A DNA stretch of 64,000 bases from CAJJDF01 sp965657945 (GCA_965657945.1 CBFHPW010000003.1:1-64000); one strand, 5' to 3'. Positions 1-8,775 are shown, counted from the first letter of the stretch. Made by a program: numbers and translations. Notes: generated from the sequence alone by a model not told the origin.

Positions 1-550
1 CGCACGCTGATTTTTCTCTCATAAGCGACAAATCATTATAGTTACTGCTCATAGAAAGTTCTTTGAATCCGTAAAATCTTTGATTCTTAATTTCAGGATA
101 TTCGTCCTCAAACTCATCAAACTGAAATCTTAGCGGCAGTTTTCCGCTGTTTGCTGTTAAACTTGAGTTCCCTTTGTATCTCACACCTACGTTGTACCAT
201 TGTAATCCATTGCAATAAAAGTCTGCGGCAAAATAAAGAGGAGTTTGGTCGGAAAAAGTAGTTCCGCCACCGCCTCCAGGACCGCCACCTCCAGGACCGC
301 CACCAGTATTCCCTCCCGTCACATCTATCAAGTCGGCTTGCATCGCTGACCACTCGTCCGCAGTAAACACAATATGAATCTTGTTCACCTTATTTTGATT
401 GAATACAATATTATAATTGGGAGACACATCATTGGAATGAGTCTCAGTCGTCCAATCTTCCAATCCTGTTCCGCTTTCTATAAAAATCTCTTTCTTACAG
501 GCAGTTAATACTATTGCAAGAGTTGAAATGGAAATCAATAATTTGTTCAT
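1..550 (-). CDS. CotH-kinase-like lipoprotein, N-terminal part (cut by window edge)
   Basis: Read from the minus strand, an open frame starts at ATG 548-550 and runs off position 1, giving about 183 residues. It begins with a lipoprotein signal ending in LTAC, so an envelope anchor is likely. A Gly/Pro-rich linker (GGGPGGGGPGGGGG) is followed by VGVRYKGNSSL and FYGFKELSMSSNYNDLSLMR, which match the start of the CotH family. Characterised CotH proteins are atypical protein kinases of spore coats or surfaces; the substrate here is unknown. The catalytic part lies outside the window. Its start is 2 bases beyond the stop of the upstream DUF2490 gene, so the two are probably co-transcribed. The family call is fairly secure from motif recall; the function is inferred. 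Confidence 0.75.
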   Translation of the reverse strand, partial: MNKLLISISTLAIVLTACKKEIFIESGTGLEDWTTETHSNDVSPNYNIVFNQNKVNKIHIVFTADEWSAMQADLIDVTGGNTGGGPGGGGPGGGGGTTFSDQTPLYFAADFYCNGLQWYNVGVRYKGNSSLTANSGKLPLRFQFDEFEDEYPEIKNQRFYGFKELSMSSNYNDLSLMREKSAC

Positions 551-552
551 CG

Positions 553-1269
553 TTAGTTCGTTTTAATTTTCAATGTGTACACATAAGACAATCCCCAAAT
601 ATGAGTTGACTTAGGATAGGATACATTCAGTTCTTTCTCTATTCTATAAAACCCCTTCAGTTCTCCAAATTTCTTCAAATCGTATTTAGTACCCAAGGTA
701 AATCTCATTCTATCAAAACCAGCTTCAGTATTTTCTTCAGACCTTCTAAAAATTTCGGCTGAAAAAGTGGGATCAAATTTCCATTTTCTAATATTATAAT
801 TAGCCGCAATTTTCAATCTCCATTTATGAATCGGATAATCCCCTGCCAACTCATCTATTCCTAGCTCATTTTTATTCTGATACCTTACTCTGTACTTCAA
901 TTTAAACCGATCAATTTTGTGAGAATAGGCTACATCTAAATTATATCTAAAATGTGTTTCGTAGCCTTGAATTTTTCCTTGATTGTCATTCACACTTTGG
1001 TATCGCAAATTTCCGCCAAACTCAAAGTGCTCCAACCCTTTGTAAAACAATCCGAATTCTGTAAAGTATGAATCTACTTCAGAAGAGTTAGACTTCAATC
1101 TTAGTTGTTCCTCTAAGGAAAAACTCCATTTTTTATTCAAATCCAATTCAAACCCAACGGATGACCAAGTTTCCATATCTCTAATTTCAATCCATTCGCC
1201 TTGTTGCGAATAACCGGCTATCGAAATCCAGGACAAAGCAACTGTACAGATTAATCTTTTTATACTCAT
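553..1269 (-). CDS. DUF2490 family outer-membrane beta-barrel protein
   Basis: 238 residues with a Sec signal peptide (cleavage near AGYSQQ). The body alternates aromatic and charged residues in short strands (FGLFYKGLEHFEFGGNLRY, YSHKIDRFKLKYRVRYQNK) and ends in an aromatic strand, LSYVYTLKIK. This is the look of DUF2490 proteins, predicted small outer-membrane barrels of unknown function. It sits directly upstream of the CotH-like gene with a 2-base gap, so the two probably share a transcript and may work together at the surface. No enzymatic motif is visible. Confidence 0.8.
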   Translation of the reverse strand: MSIKRLICTVALSWISIAGYSQQGEWIEIRDMETWSSVGFELDLNKKWSFSLEEQLRLKSNSSEVDSYFTEFGLFYKGLEHFEFGGNLRYQSVNDNQGKIQGYETHFRYNLDVAYSHKIDRFKLKYRVRYQNKNELGIDELAGDYPIHKWRLKIAANYNIRKWKFDPTFSAEIFRRSEENTEAGFDRMRFTLGTKYDLKKFGELKGFYRIEKELNVSYPKSTHIWGLSYVYTLKIKTN

Positions 1270-1409
1270 ATTCTATTTGTTAATTCTTGACTTCAACTTC
1301 TATTGGACGAAGGGATTTAAAAAATCCTTTCTCAAGCTTACAATATAATGATAAAAAAAATTCTACTCCCTATTATAGCGTTCCATACATAAAACATATC
1401 ATTAAATCT

Positions 1410-1438
1410 TTTGATTTCGATTCTAGACAGTATCTTTG
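1410..1438 (+). promoter_or_regulatory. Promoter of the PsbP-like lipoprotein gene
   Basis: TATCTTTG (1431-1438) matches the Bacteroidota -7 box TAnnTTTG. TTTG at 1410-1413 could be the -33 element, although the 17-base spacer is shorter than the usual 19-21. The box ends only 4 bases before ATG 1443, which argues for that ATG rather than one further upstream and predicts an almost leaderless mRNA. Confidence 0.5.
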
Positions 1439-1442
1439 GTTC

Positions 1443-2027
1443 ATGAAATATATCGTATCAATATCGCTGATTGCAGTTTTAATTTCTTGTGGCAATAAAA
1501 TCGAGGAAGAAAAAAAAATAAAAGAAACTATTGAAACAAAATCAGAAAATGAAATGAACAAGAACCTGTTTTCTTCTGATTATTTTCCGGTATCATTTAG
1601 TTTCCCAAGTAACTGGGAAATAATGAATGATACAACGCTCAATATGATTCATGTTTTGTCTCCCACAAGTGATCAAGATTTTTTTCAAGAAATGGTAAAT
1701 ATTGTTGTTGGAGGGACAAACGGAAAAGAGTTAGATGCTTTTTTCGAGGGGAACCTAAGAATGATTCAGGGAATGTTTGAAGAGCTAGAACAAACCGAAG
1801 AACCCAATTATCAGGAGATAAATGGAGTACAATTTAAAAAAGTACGTTACAATTATTTATTTGAAGGATTGCCTTTAACAGCACAACTCTACGTGACAAT
1901 AAAGGCAGACAACTCATTTATAATCAATTGCTCAGCTTTGCAAAACACTTTTGATAGCTTTGAAGAAGAGTTTATAAGTATCATTCATTCTATTGCGATC
2001 AGTTCACCCCAATTACCTTCAAATTAA
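1443..2027 (+). CDS. Small lipoprotein with PsbP-like domain
   Basis: 194 residues from ATG 1443. I chose this start because MKYIVSISLIAVLISCGNK is a clean lipoprotein signal with Cys16, and a -7 promoter box lies just before it; the frame stays open further upstream but without signal-like sequence. After an E/K-rich linker comes a compact domain with FPVSFSFPSNWEI and a later YLFEGLPLTAQLYV strand, resembling the PsbP/DUF1795 fold found in many bacterial lipoproteins. The function is unknown. Its 3' end overlaps the convergent membrane-protein gene by 29 bases. Confidence 0.75.
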   Translation: MKYIVSISLIAVLISCGNKIEEEKKIKETIETKSENEMNKNLFSSDYFPVSFSFPSNWEIMNDTTLNMIHVLSPTSDQDFFQEMVNIVVGGTNGKELDAFFEGNLRMIQGMFEELEQTEEPNYQEINGVQFKKVRYNYLFEGLPLTAQLYVTIKADNSFIINCSALQNTFDSFEEEFISIIHSIAISSPQLPSN

Positions 2028-3732
2028 TGTTGTCAATCCAAAAGGATTCATTCTCTTTGTTCCAAATATAGAGTTTCAGCCTGTCTCCAACTTGACTAAG
2101 TTTAGGTAATTCAATTTGATAGTGTTCTCTTTTCCATCCTTCTTTTGTTGGAGGAATACTGCGAATGGGAAAGGTGTAATAATGACGATTATTTCCAGTA
2201 GAATCTTGAATTTCAACAACAAACAATGCTGCATTTTGTTTTGACAATTGCAAATCATTTAACTCTAAATCTACCTGAACATAGATTCCTCTTCGGGTCA
2301 GGAAATCTGGTGTTGCGACAAACAATTGTTCCCACCCAAACTCTTTTCCCGTATAATCAAATGAACTACTTTCTGTGAAGTCAAAATCATGGCTTGCTTG
2401 AGCTAGTTCAGTCGTTTTTGCTGCATAAAGCATAATATCGTCATTTCCTCCCAGCGAATTTTGGAAATCTGAACTTACCTTGAGAAAGCTATATTGGTAT
2501 TTTTTCCAATTCATATCCCAAGAAGAAATAATTCCATTGTGATATTGATAGGTTTGAATAAGGTTTAGTAGAATAAAGAATAGAGCTAACATTCCTACTC
2601 CTATTCTTGCCCAGGTCAGCTTTATTTGGTTTAGAAAAGAAGCGACAAATAAAAATGAAAGCCCATAAAACTCAACCAAAGGACGTTGAGAGAAGGATGG
2701 GCCATAATACCAGTTCCACCAGCTACTCAAGACGTAAATTAACAGCACAAAAAAAATAAGCAACCCCATGCCTTGGTAAGTTTTTTTTCTAATTAAAACT
2801 CCCAACCCAGCAATTGAAAAAAACAAGACAGGAGTGTAGACCAAAGCTCCTTTTCTGAATCCAAATAAAAATTCTACCCATTGAGGTTGGGTGAAATTAA
2901 ATCCTTCGTCCCCGTAACTCCAAAGCATAAAATCACCAGATTGCAAAAACCAAAATACCGGTTGAATAATCAGGATTATCATTAAAATGAGCAAAGAAAC
3001 AATTCCTTTTTTTGAACCCAGAACGGAACTAACTACTTTTTTAAATTCGGAGAAAGAGCCTACCAAAAAAGGAGTGGCAAAAATAACGATGCCATTGATT
3101 GGACGTACCAAAATCACAAACCCAAGAAAAAACATAGCCCAAAACAGTTGACTATTCCCGCCCGATTCAAGGTAGCTCTTGGAAAAAAATAAAAAACCCG
3201 TCATCCAAAAGAAAGAATAAACATGCGACATGGAAGGCATTAAGTATGCATAAGCAAACAAATTGGTGCCAAAAACAAGTAACAAAAGAGTGAATGAAAG
3301 GATTGTGCGGGAAAAACCAAATAAACCCAAAAATCTGATAAGAAAAAGTAAACCTCCCAATAAAAACAGAAATCCAGCCAAAGAAATTGCCCAATGATAA
3401 GGCCAAGAAAAACCGTCCGTTTTTTCGACAGAAACTTTCGCAATCATATGACCCAAACCAAAAAATGGAAGAGTTGAAACAGCCGTTCCTATATAGTACT
3501 TGTTCACTCCCTTTCCCTCAATCTCTTGAATAAATCTAACATCAGGAATTTGCGAATCTAGGTTTTGAGTCAGAAAAGTATTCGGTAAATATTGGTAATA
3601 CCCCACTCCATCACCAGCAATGGAATTGGGTTGAGAATAATTGAATTGAAAAGCCAACTGATAAATCCCAAGAAGGGAAATAAAAGCCAAAATTAAATGG
3701 GGTTTGTTAAATATGTTTTCCACTTTATTCAC
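1999..3732 (-). CDS. Polytopic membrane protein, GT-C glycosyltransferase-like
   Basis: 577 residues starting at GTG 3730-3732. About ten hydrophobic helices fill residues 10-400. The first extracytoplasmic loop holds an acidic stretch (NSIAGDGVGYYQYLP), as in GT-C enzymes that use lipid-linked sugars. The last 170 residues are soluble and beta-rich (FVVEIQDSTGNN, DRLKLYIWNKENESFWIDN) and resemble a jelly-roll carbohydrate-binding module. I recognise the general architecture but not a named family, so donor and acceptor are unknown. It stands alone: no polysaccharide gene is adjacent, and it converges on the PsbP-like gene with overlapping ends. Confidence 0.65.
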   Translation of the reverse strand: MNKVENIFNKPHLILAFISLLGIYQLAFQFNYSQPNSIAGDGVGYYQYLPNTFLTQNLDSQIPDVRFIQEIEGKGVNKYYIGTAVSTLPFFGLGHMIAKVSVEKTDGFSWPYHWAISLAGFLFLLGGLLFLIRFLGLFGFSRTILSFTLLLLVFGTNLFAYAYLMPSMSHVYSFFWMTGFLFFSKSYLESGGNSQLFWAMFFLGFVILVRPINGIVIFATPFLVGSFSEFKKVVSSVLGSKKGIVSLLILMIILIIQPVFWFLQSGDFMLWSYGDEGFNFTQPQWVEFLFGFRKGALVYTPVLFFSIAGLGVLIRKKTYQGMGLLIFFVLLIYVLSSWWNWYYGPSFSQRPLVEFYGLSFLFVASFLNQIKLTWARIGVGMLALFFILLNLIQTYQYHNGIISSWDMNWKKYQYSFLKVSSDFQNSLGGNDDIMLYAAKTTELAQASHDFDFTESSSFDYTGKEFGWEQLFVATPDFLTRRGIYVQVDLELNDLQLSKQNAALFVVEIQDSTGNNRHYYTFPIRSIPPTKEGWKREHYQIELPKLSQVGDRLKLYIWNKENESFWIDNINLKVIGVN

Positions 3733-3768
3733 TTGTAATAAAGGTAGAAAAGTATTTGGTATTTCAGA

Positions 3769-4110
3769 TTATCGCATCTGATCCAACTTCATTTTGTCAG
3801 CAAAATGTGCGCAGTAATCTCTTAAATCCTCTACAATTGCGTCTTCTCCAGTGGCTTTTTGAAAATTGTCCGCCATAGTGACCAAAGTTTGGTAAAAAAA
3901 CATCTTCATTTCATCGACCATCATTTCTTTAGTCCACAAATCCATACGAAGTGCTGCTTTATCTTCTTTATCCCACACCGATAAAATCATTGCTTTGCAT
4001 TCCTTGTCAGAAATATTGGCATCGGTCGCAGTCCAATTCATCGCTTCTGGAACATTGTGTTCATCTGTTTTTACCGTTATATTTATTTGTGAAGTTTTTT
4101 CCTTTGACAT
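3769..4110 (-). CDS. gldC: Gliding motility protein GldC
   Basis: 113 residues, the usual length of GldC. MILSVWDKEDKAALRMDLWT followed by MMVDEMKMFFYQTLVTMAD is the conserved core of the family. GldC is a small soluble protein found in gliding Bacteroidota; it helps motility in Flavobacterium but is not essential, and its biochemical role is unresolved. In Flavobacterium it follows gldB, but no gldB is adjacent here. The upstream gene at 4179 encodes an unrelated helical protein on the same strand, with a 68-base gap. Confidence 0.88.
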   Translation of the reverse strand: MSKEKTSQINITVKTDEHNVPEAMNWTATDANISDKECKAMILSVWDKEDKAALRMDLWTKEMMVDEMKMFFYQTLVTMADNFQKATGEDAIVEDLRDYCAHFADKMKLDQMR

Positions 4111-4178
4111 GGTTTACCTATTTTGAACCACAAAGGTCTGAAAATAATAATTAATAGGAGAAATTCTTTTAAAAAGTA

Positions 4179-4691
4179 TCAATTAGAATTCAACCTGTTC
4201 AAAATCCGATGCCCTCTATTTTTTATTCCAGCAGATGCGGTTGGCAATATCTCTTTTATAGATACAGCCAATTCATTTTTGAGTTCCGGGTAAAGCTTCA
4301 CCATATTCTCTAACACCCCCATAGAAAATGCTTTCACAGCGATTGCCGTTTCTTTCTTTTGTAATAGATGAAAACAAGAATTGATCACTGAGCCTTGAAG
4401 ATTTATAGGAATTTCCTTAAACTGAAAAATCCTGACAACATTTCTTTTTATTGAATCGGAGTAACAAGAATCTGCAAGTATTTGGGCAAAATCTTCGAAA
4501 TAATCATCAAAAAAACCAGTGCCATTCTCAAAACAGTGATTTATCGCCCAAGCTGCCTTTTCACTATAGGGTTTTGAATTTTCTTTTACAATCTCCACCA
4601 ATTCATGGTACTTGTCAGTATCGTTTGCCACGTGAGCGACAACCTGATAACTGTTGGCACGCGATGCTTTTTTGGCGAGTAACTCTCTCAT
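4179..4691 (-). CDS. Hypothetical all-helical (HEAT/armadillo-like) protein
   Basis: 170 residues, no signal peptide or membrane segment. The sequence is made of successive amphipathic helices of about 35-40 residues (YSEKAAWAINHCFENGTGFF, QGSVINSCFHLLQKKETAIA, AFSMGVLENMVKLYPELKNE), as in HEAT or armadillo repeats, which usually act as protein-binding scaffolds. I do not recognise a family with a known function. It is transcribed away from ftsX and precedes gldC on the same strand. Confidence 0.7.
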   Translation of the reverse strand: MRELLAKKASRANSYQVVAHVANDTDKYHELVEIVKENSKPYSEKAAWAINHCFENGTGFFDDYFEDFAQILADSCYSDSIKRNVVRIFQFKEIPINLQGSVINSCFHLLQKKETAIAVKAFSMGVLENMVKLYPELKNELAVSIKEILPTASAGIKNRGHRILNRLNSN

Positions 4692-4746
4692 TCTTGGTGA
4701 AATCTGGTGTTAATTGTTCTTAATAATAGAAAAAAAGAAAGACAAT

Positions 4747-4779
4747 TTTGCTGAAGACTTTGGATATTTTCTACATTTG
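4747..4779 (+). promoter_or_regulatory. Canonical Bacteroidota promoter of ftsX
   Basis: TTTG (4747-4750), a 21-base spacer and TACATTTG (4772-4779) match the consensus TTTG-N19-21-TAnnTTTG exactly. The -7 box ends 3 bases before the ftsX ATG at 4783, so transcription should begin at or next to the start codon and yield a leaderless mRNA. Confidence 0.7.
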
Positions 4780-4782
4780 TAT

Positions 4783-5673
4783 ATGTCCAAGCCACAAAGA
4801 AATAGATACAAAACAACCTCGTTTTATGTGACCATAAGCATGGGTTTTATCCTTTTTTTGCTACTCATTTTCGGAATGGCAATTTTGCGCTTAGATAAAA
4901 TATACGGGGAGCAAAAAGAAAAAATAGAGGTCGATGTATTTTTCCGAGAAAATGCAAAAATGGCTAAAATGCAGCAGATCGAGAAAGAAATAAGCCTCGA
5001 TCACCGGGTCAACTCCACTACCTACATACCCAAGGAAAAAGCCGTAGAATTCATGATTGAAGGAATGGGTGAAGAATTTCTTGATGAATTCTTGGGAGGA
5101 AATCCTTTGTACAACAGCATTAATCTTACCTTAAAAAAAGAGTATGCTCAATTGGATAGTGTTCAGCTATTTGAACAAAATATACTTGAAAAGTATGAAG
5201 ACTTTGTAAGCGAAATTTCATACAGCAAGGCTCAATTTCAAACAATAAATGATACATTTTATAACGGTCTTTGGTATGCGTTAGGACTCAGCAGTATATT
5301 ACTTATTATTGCAGTCATCCTAATTAATAACACCATTAGGCTTGCCATTTTTTCAAAGCGATTTCTAATCAGAACGATGCAGTTTGTAGGAGCAAAACAT
5401 AGTTTTATCAAAAAACCATTTTTACTAAATTCTATTATTCAAGGGATTACATCAGCTTTATTAGCAATTATCCTCTATATACTGCTGAGCTTAGTATTGG
5501 AAAATTACAACTCCATTATTGGAGAATTAGTATTCAATGCTGAGAATATCAATTCCAACCTTATCATATTTGGAATCATTATCGCTATTGGAATTTTAGT
5601 TAGCTTTGGATCTACTTATTTTTCAATGAACAAGTATTTAAAATTAAGCCAAGACAAACTTTACAAACAATAA
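4783..5673 (+). CDS. ftsX: Cell division protein FtsX
   Basis: 296 residues from ATG 4783, chosen because MSKPQRNRYKTTSFYVTIS is the usual Bacteroidota FtsX start and a promoter box lies immediately before it. Four membrane helices are visible: one at about residues 18-38, then three near the C-terminus separated by short loops. A periplasmic domain of about 120 residues lies between the first and second, containing MIEGMGEEFLDEFLGGNPL. FtsX is the membrane partner of the ATPase FtsE and controls peptidoglycan hydrolases through EnvC-type activators; an EnvC-like gene lies at 39543. No ftsE is adjacent. It heads a run with DUF3098, uppP and truB. Confidence 0.92.
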   Translation: MSKPQRNRYKTTSFYVTISMGFILFLLLIFGMAILRLDKIYGEQKEKIEVDVFFRENAKMAKMQQIEKEISLDHRVNSTTYIPKEKAVEFMIEGMGEEFLDEFLGGNPLYNSINLTLKKEYAQLDSVQLFEQNILEKYEDFVSEISYSKAQFQTINDTFYNGLWYALGLSSILLIIAVILINNTIRLAIFSKRFLIRTMQFVGAKHSFIKKPFLLNSIIQGITSALLAIILYILLSLVLENYNSIIGELVFNAENINSNLIIFGIIIAIGILVSFGSTYFSMNKYLKLSQDKLYKQ

Positions 5674-5679
5674 CACCTT

Positions 5680-5946
5680 ATGGAAAACGAAAATATTTAT
5701 TTTACGAAAAAAAATTACTTCATGATTCTTGCAGGAATCTTAGTATTTGTATTGGGTTACATCATTATGTCGGGAGGAAACCCAGAAGATCCAAGTGATT
5801 ATAGCGATGAAATTTTCAATTTCAGAAGATTAACACTTGCACCTTTTATTGTAATCGCTGGTTACGTAATTGTGCTTTTTGGAATAATAAAAAATTTCAA
5901 ACCAGAAACTCCTGCCGAAGACATTGACACTCCTACCAAAAAATAA
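5680..5946 (+). CDS. DUF3098 family small membrane protein
   Basis: 88 residues with two membrane helices (FMILAGILVFVLGYIIMSGG and LAPFIVIAGYVIVLFGIIKNF) joined by an acidic loop. This matches DUF3098, a Bacteroidota-specific family of unknown function almost always found between ftsX and uppP. The gap to ftsX is 6 bases and to uppP 21 bases, so it is surely in their operon. Location suggests a part in division or cell-wall lipid cycling, but nothing in the sequence shows this directly. Confidence 0.88.
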   Translation: MENENIYFTKKNYFMILAGILVFVLGYIIMSGGNPEDPSDYSDEIFNFRRLTLAPFIVIAGYVIVLFGIIKNFKPETPAEDIDTPTKK

Positions 5947-5967
5947 ACCGAATTCCAATTCATCTTT

Positions 5968-6762
5968 ATGGGTTTATTAGAAGCAATTATCCTTGGTATA
6001 GTTCAAGGGCTAACCGAGTTTTTACCGGTGAGCAGCAGTGGTCACATTGAGCTTGTAAAAGCTATTTTCAATAAAGAAATACAAGAAAGTATGACAATGA
6101 CGGTTGTCCTTCACTTTGCCACGGCACTTAGTACTTGTGTTATTTTCAGAAAAGATATTGTTGACATAATAAAAGGACTCTTTCAATTTAAAAACAATCC
6201 CCAATTTCAATTTTCGTTAAAAATTGTGTTGTCGATGATTCCAGCCGCATTGATTGGATTGATGTACGATGATTTCATCGAGTCATTTTTTGCAGGTAAA
6301 ATACTGCTAGTAGGTTTTATGCTCTTAATCACCGGAGCGCTTTTGTTTGTTGCCGACAAAGCCAAAACAACCAATAAAGAGGTGAGTTTAGTAAATTCTT
6401 TCATCATAGGAATTTCACAAATGATTGCCATTCTTCCGGGAATTTCAAGATCCGGAGCGACCATTTCTACTTCTGTTTTATTAGGAATTGATAGAGAAAA
6501 GGCAGCTCGATTCTCCTTTTTGATGGTAGTTCCTCTTATTTTTGGAAAAATTGCTAAAGACTTATTAGACCTTACCAGTGGTGAGTCAGTCGTAAATTCA
6601 TCAGAATCTTTGACTTACGTAGTAGGATTTATTTTTGCCTTTTTTACTGGGCTTTTTGCTTGCCAATGGATGATTAAACTCGTAAAAAACTCAAAACTAA
6701 CTTCGTTTTCCATCTATTGTTTCGTAATAGGAATAGCCGCAATACTTTATTCAATTCTGTAA
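5968..6762 (+). CDS. uppP: Undecaprenyl-diphosphatase UppP (BacA)
   Basis: 264 residues, all membrane helices. The family signatures are present: GLTEFLPVSSSGH near residue 25 and PGISRSGATIS near residue 160, which form the active site. The enzyme removes a phosphate from undecaprenyl diphosphate to regenerate the carrier for peptidoglycan and polysaccharide precursors, which the MurF and Wzx/Wzy functions elsewhere in the window depend on. It is followed 8 bases later by truB. Confidence 0.96.
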   Translation: MGLLEAIILGIVQGLTEFLPVSSSGHIELVKAIFNKEIQESMTMTVVLHFATALSTCVIFRKDIVDIIKGLFQFKNNPQFQFSLKIVLSMIPAALIGLMYDDFIESFFAGKILLVGFMLLITGALLFVADKAKTTNKEVSLVNSFIIGISQMIAILPGISRSGATISTSVLLGIDREKAARFSFLMVVPLIFGKIAKDLLDLTSGESVVNSSESLTYVVGFIFAFFTGLFACQWMIKLVKNSKLTSFSIYCFVIGIAAILYSIL

Positions 6763-6770
6763 CACACCGC

Positions 6771-7484
6771 ATGAACCACTCAGTAAACTTTCATGATGGA
6801 GAAGTCATATTGATTGACAAACCACTCAAAATAACCTCATTTGGGGCAGTAAATAGAATAAAACGAGTATTTATTCAACAAACCAAAAAAAAACGGTACA
6901 AAATTGGCCATGCTGGTACTTTGGACCCCTTGGCAACAGGCTTATTAATCATGTGTTCGGGCAAGAAAACCAAAACTATTTCTTCTTTTCAAAATTTGCC
7001 AAAAGAATACACTGCCACCATAAAATTAGGAGCCACAACTCCATCCTACGATCTAGAAACGGAAGTTGACAAAACCTTTGAGATTTCGGAAATCACTGAG
7101 AACGATATTAGGACCTGCGCAGCATCGTTTATAGGCGAACAAGATCAGTTACCGCCTATTTTTTCGGCAAAGAAAATTGACGGAAAAAGAGCCTATAACC
7201 TAGCACGTGCAGGTGAAGAGGTAAAAGTAAAGCCAAATAAAATTTCCATTTACGAAATGGAAGTGTTGGAAATAAAACTGCCAGAAGTAAAAGTAAGAAT
7301 TGCTTGCAGTAAAGGAACATACATCCGCTCTATTGCCTACGATTTTGGAGTAAAACTGAACAATGGTGCACACTTAACAGAACTACGAAGAACAAAAATT
7401 GGAGAATACAATGTGAATGATGCGTACACGATTGAAGAGGTTCAGCAATGGATTTTCGATTCGGAATTTATTCCGTTAGACTAA
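6771..7484 (+). CDS. truB: tRNA pseudouridine(55) synthase TruB
   Basis: 237 residues from ATG 6771, the first start after the uppP stop and the one placing VILIDKPLKITSFGAVNRIK at the N-terminus, as in the family. The catalytic aspartate lies in GHAGTLDPLATGLL. KGTYIRSIAYDFG near residue 185 is another conserved motif. The enzyme isomerises U55 in the T-loop of tRNAs. It lacks a long C-terminal PUA domain, which is usual in Bacteroidota. It is the last gene of the ftsX operon, with queA following from its own promoter. Confidence 0.95.
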   Translation: MNHSVNFHDGEVILIDKPLKITSFGAVNRIKRVFIQQTKKKRYKIGHAGTLDPLATGLLIMCSGKKTKTISSFQNLPKEYTATIKLGATTPSYDLETEVDKTFEISEITENDIRTCAASFIGEQDQLPPIFSAKKIDGKRAYNLARAGEEVKVKPNKISIYEMEVLEIKLPEVKVRIACSKGTYIRSIAYDFGVKLNNGAHLTELRRTKIGEYNVNDAYTIEEVQQWIFDSEFIPLD

Positions 7485-7541
7485 TCTTTTGTCCTTCTTT
7501 TGAAGCACTCCTAATTGTTAGGAAAAAAGGTAGCAAAATCG

Positions 7542-7549
7542 TATTTTTG
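7542..7549 (+). promoter_or_regulatory. Likely -7 box of queA
   Basis: TATTTTTG matches TAnnTTTG, 22 bases before ATG 7572. The nearest upstream TTG (7515-7517) is 24 bases away, a little too far, so only the -7 element is convincing. Confidence 0.4.
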
Positions 7550-7571
7550 TATTCTGAAATAAAAACTACCT

Positions 7572-8621
7572 ATGAAATTATCAAAATTTGGATTCGAATT
7601 ACCGGAAGAGTTATTGGCAGAGTACCCAGCCGAAAACAGAGACGAAGCAAGATTAATGGTGCTAAACAGAGAAAAGCAAACCATTGAACATAAGCAATTC
7701 AAAGACCTGATTGAATACTTTGATGATGAAGATGTACTCATCATGAACAATACAAAAGTATTTCCTGCCCGAATGATTGGGAACAAGGAAAAAACGGGTG
7801 CTGAAATTGAAGTATTTCTTTTGAGAGAACTGAACAAAGACAGTCTACTTTGGGATGTTTTGGTAGATCCAGCAAGAAAAATAAGAATAGGTAATAAGTT
7901 GTACTTTGGAGAAGATGAAGAGTTGGTTGCCGAAGTAATAGACAACACCACCTCGAGAGGTAGAACATTAAGATTTTTATTTGACGGGACATACGAAGAA
8001 TTTCAGGACAAAGTAAGACAGCTAGGAAAAACACCACTACCTAAATATATAAAAAGAGAGGTAGAACCAGAAGACGAAGAAAGATACCAAACCATTTATG
8101 CAAGGCATGAAGGATCGGTTGCCGCTCCAACAGCTGGACTTCACTTTAGTAAAAACTTGCTAAAAAGACTAGAGATAAAAGGAGTGAATTTTGCAGAAGT
8201 TACTCTTCATGTAGGATTAGGAACGTTTCAACCGGTAGAGGTGGAAGATTTGACAAAACACAAAATGGGATCAGAAAGAGCCTACGTGAGTCAAATGAAT
8301 GCAGACATCATTAACAAAGGAATAAAAAACAAGAAAAATGTGTGTGCAATTGGGACTACCTCTGTCAGAACAATTGAATCTTCAGTTTCTTCAGAAAATC
8401 TTTTGAAACCTTTTGATGGATGGACCAATAAGTTTATATTTCCTCCATACGAATTCAGCATTCCAAATCGATTGATTACCAACTTCCATACTCCCTATTC
8501 TACGCTGCTGATGATGGTTTGTGCCTTTGGTGGTTACGACTTTGTTATGAGAGCTTATGAAGAAGCAGTGAAAGAAAAATATAAATTCTTCTCATACGGA
8601 GATGCGATGTTAATCATCTAA
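7572..8621 (+). CDS. queA: SAM:tRNA ribosyltransferase-isomerase QueA
   Basis: 349 residues, full length for the family. MNNTKVFPARM, RHEGSVAAPTAGLHF and LHVGLGTFQPVEVEDLTKH are the diagnostic QueA blocks, and the C-terminus ends in NFHTPYSTLLMMVCAFGGYD. The enzyme transfers and rearranges the ribosyl group of SAM onto preQ1 in tRNA, giving epoxyqueuosine at wobble position 34. The next step (QueG or QueH) is not in this window. A rho-independent terminator follows at 8662. Confidence 0.96.
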   Translation: MKLSKFGFELPEELLAEYPAENRDEARLMVLNREKQTIEHKQFKDLIEYFDDEDVLIMNNTKVFPARMIGNKEKTGAEIEVFLLRELNKDSLLWDVLVDPARKIRIGNKLYFGEDEELVAEVIDNTTSRGRTLRFLFDGTYEEFQDKVRQLGKTPLPKYIKREVEPEDEERYQTIYARHEGSVAAPTAGLHFSKNLLKRLEIKGVNFAEVTLHVGLGTFQPVEVEDLTKHKMGSERAYVSQMNADIINKGIKNKKNVCAIGTTSVRTIESSVSSENLLKPFDGWTNKFIFPPYEFSIPNRLITNFHTPYSTLLMMVCAFGGYDFVMRAYEEAVKEKYKFFSYGDAMLII

Positions 8622-8661
8622 TCCTTTTTCAAAAATATACTCGCAAAGAGAAATTAAATTT

Positions 8662-8690
8662 AAATCCTGCCCTTCCGGTGGGATTTTTTT
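8662..8690 (+). terminator. Terminator after queA
   Basis: AAATCC (8662-8667) pairs with GGATTT (8681-8686) around a GC-rich loop, followed by a run of T. It lies 40 bases after the queA stop. Confidence 0.65.
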
Positions 8691-8742
8691 ATGCTCTATT
8701 GTTCGCAAAAGAATTTGAGACTCCTATTTTCATGGTATGCAG

Positions 8743-8750
8743 TACTTTTG
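8743..8750 (+). promoter_or_regulatory. Possible -7 box of ispD
   Basis: TACTTTTG matches TAnnTTTG, 25 bases before the ispD ATG. A weaker TATCTTTA follows at 8752. No clear -33 element is visible. Confidence 0.35.
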
Positions 8751-8775
8751 TTATCTTTAGGTCTAAACAAAAAAA

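Noticed and set aside
117..353. 78-codon Trp/Arg-rich minus-strand frame at the left edge
   Set aside because: It is an out-of-frame reading of the glycine-rich linker of the CotH-like gene, which gives a far better protein.
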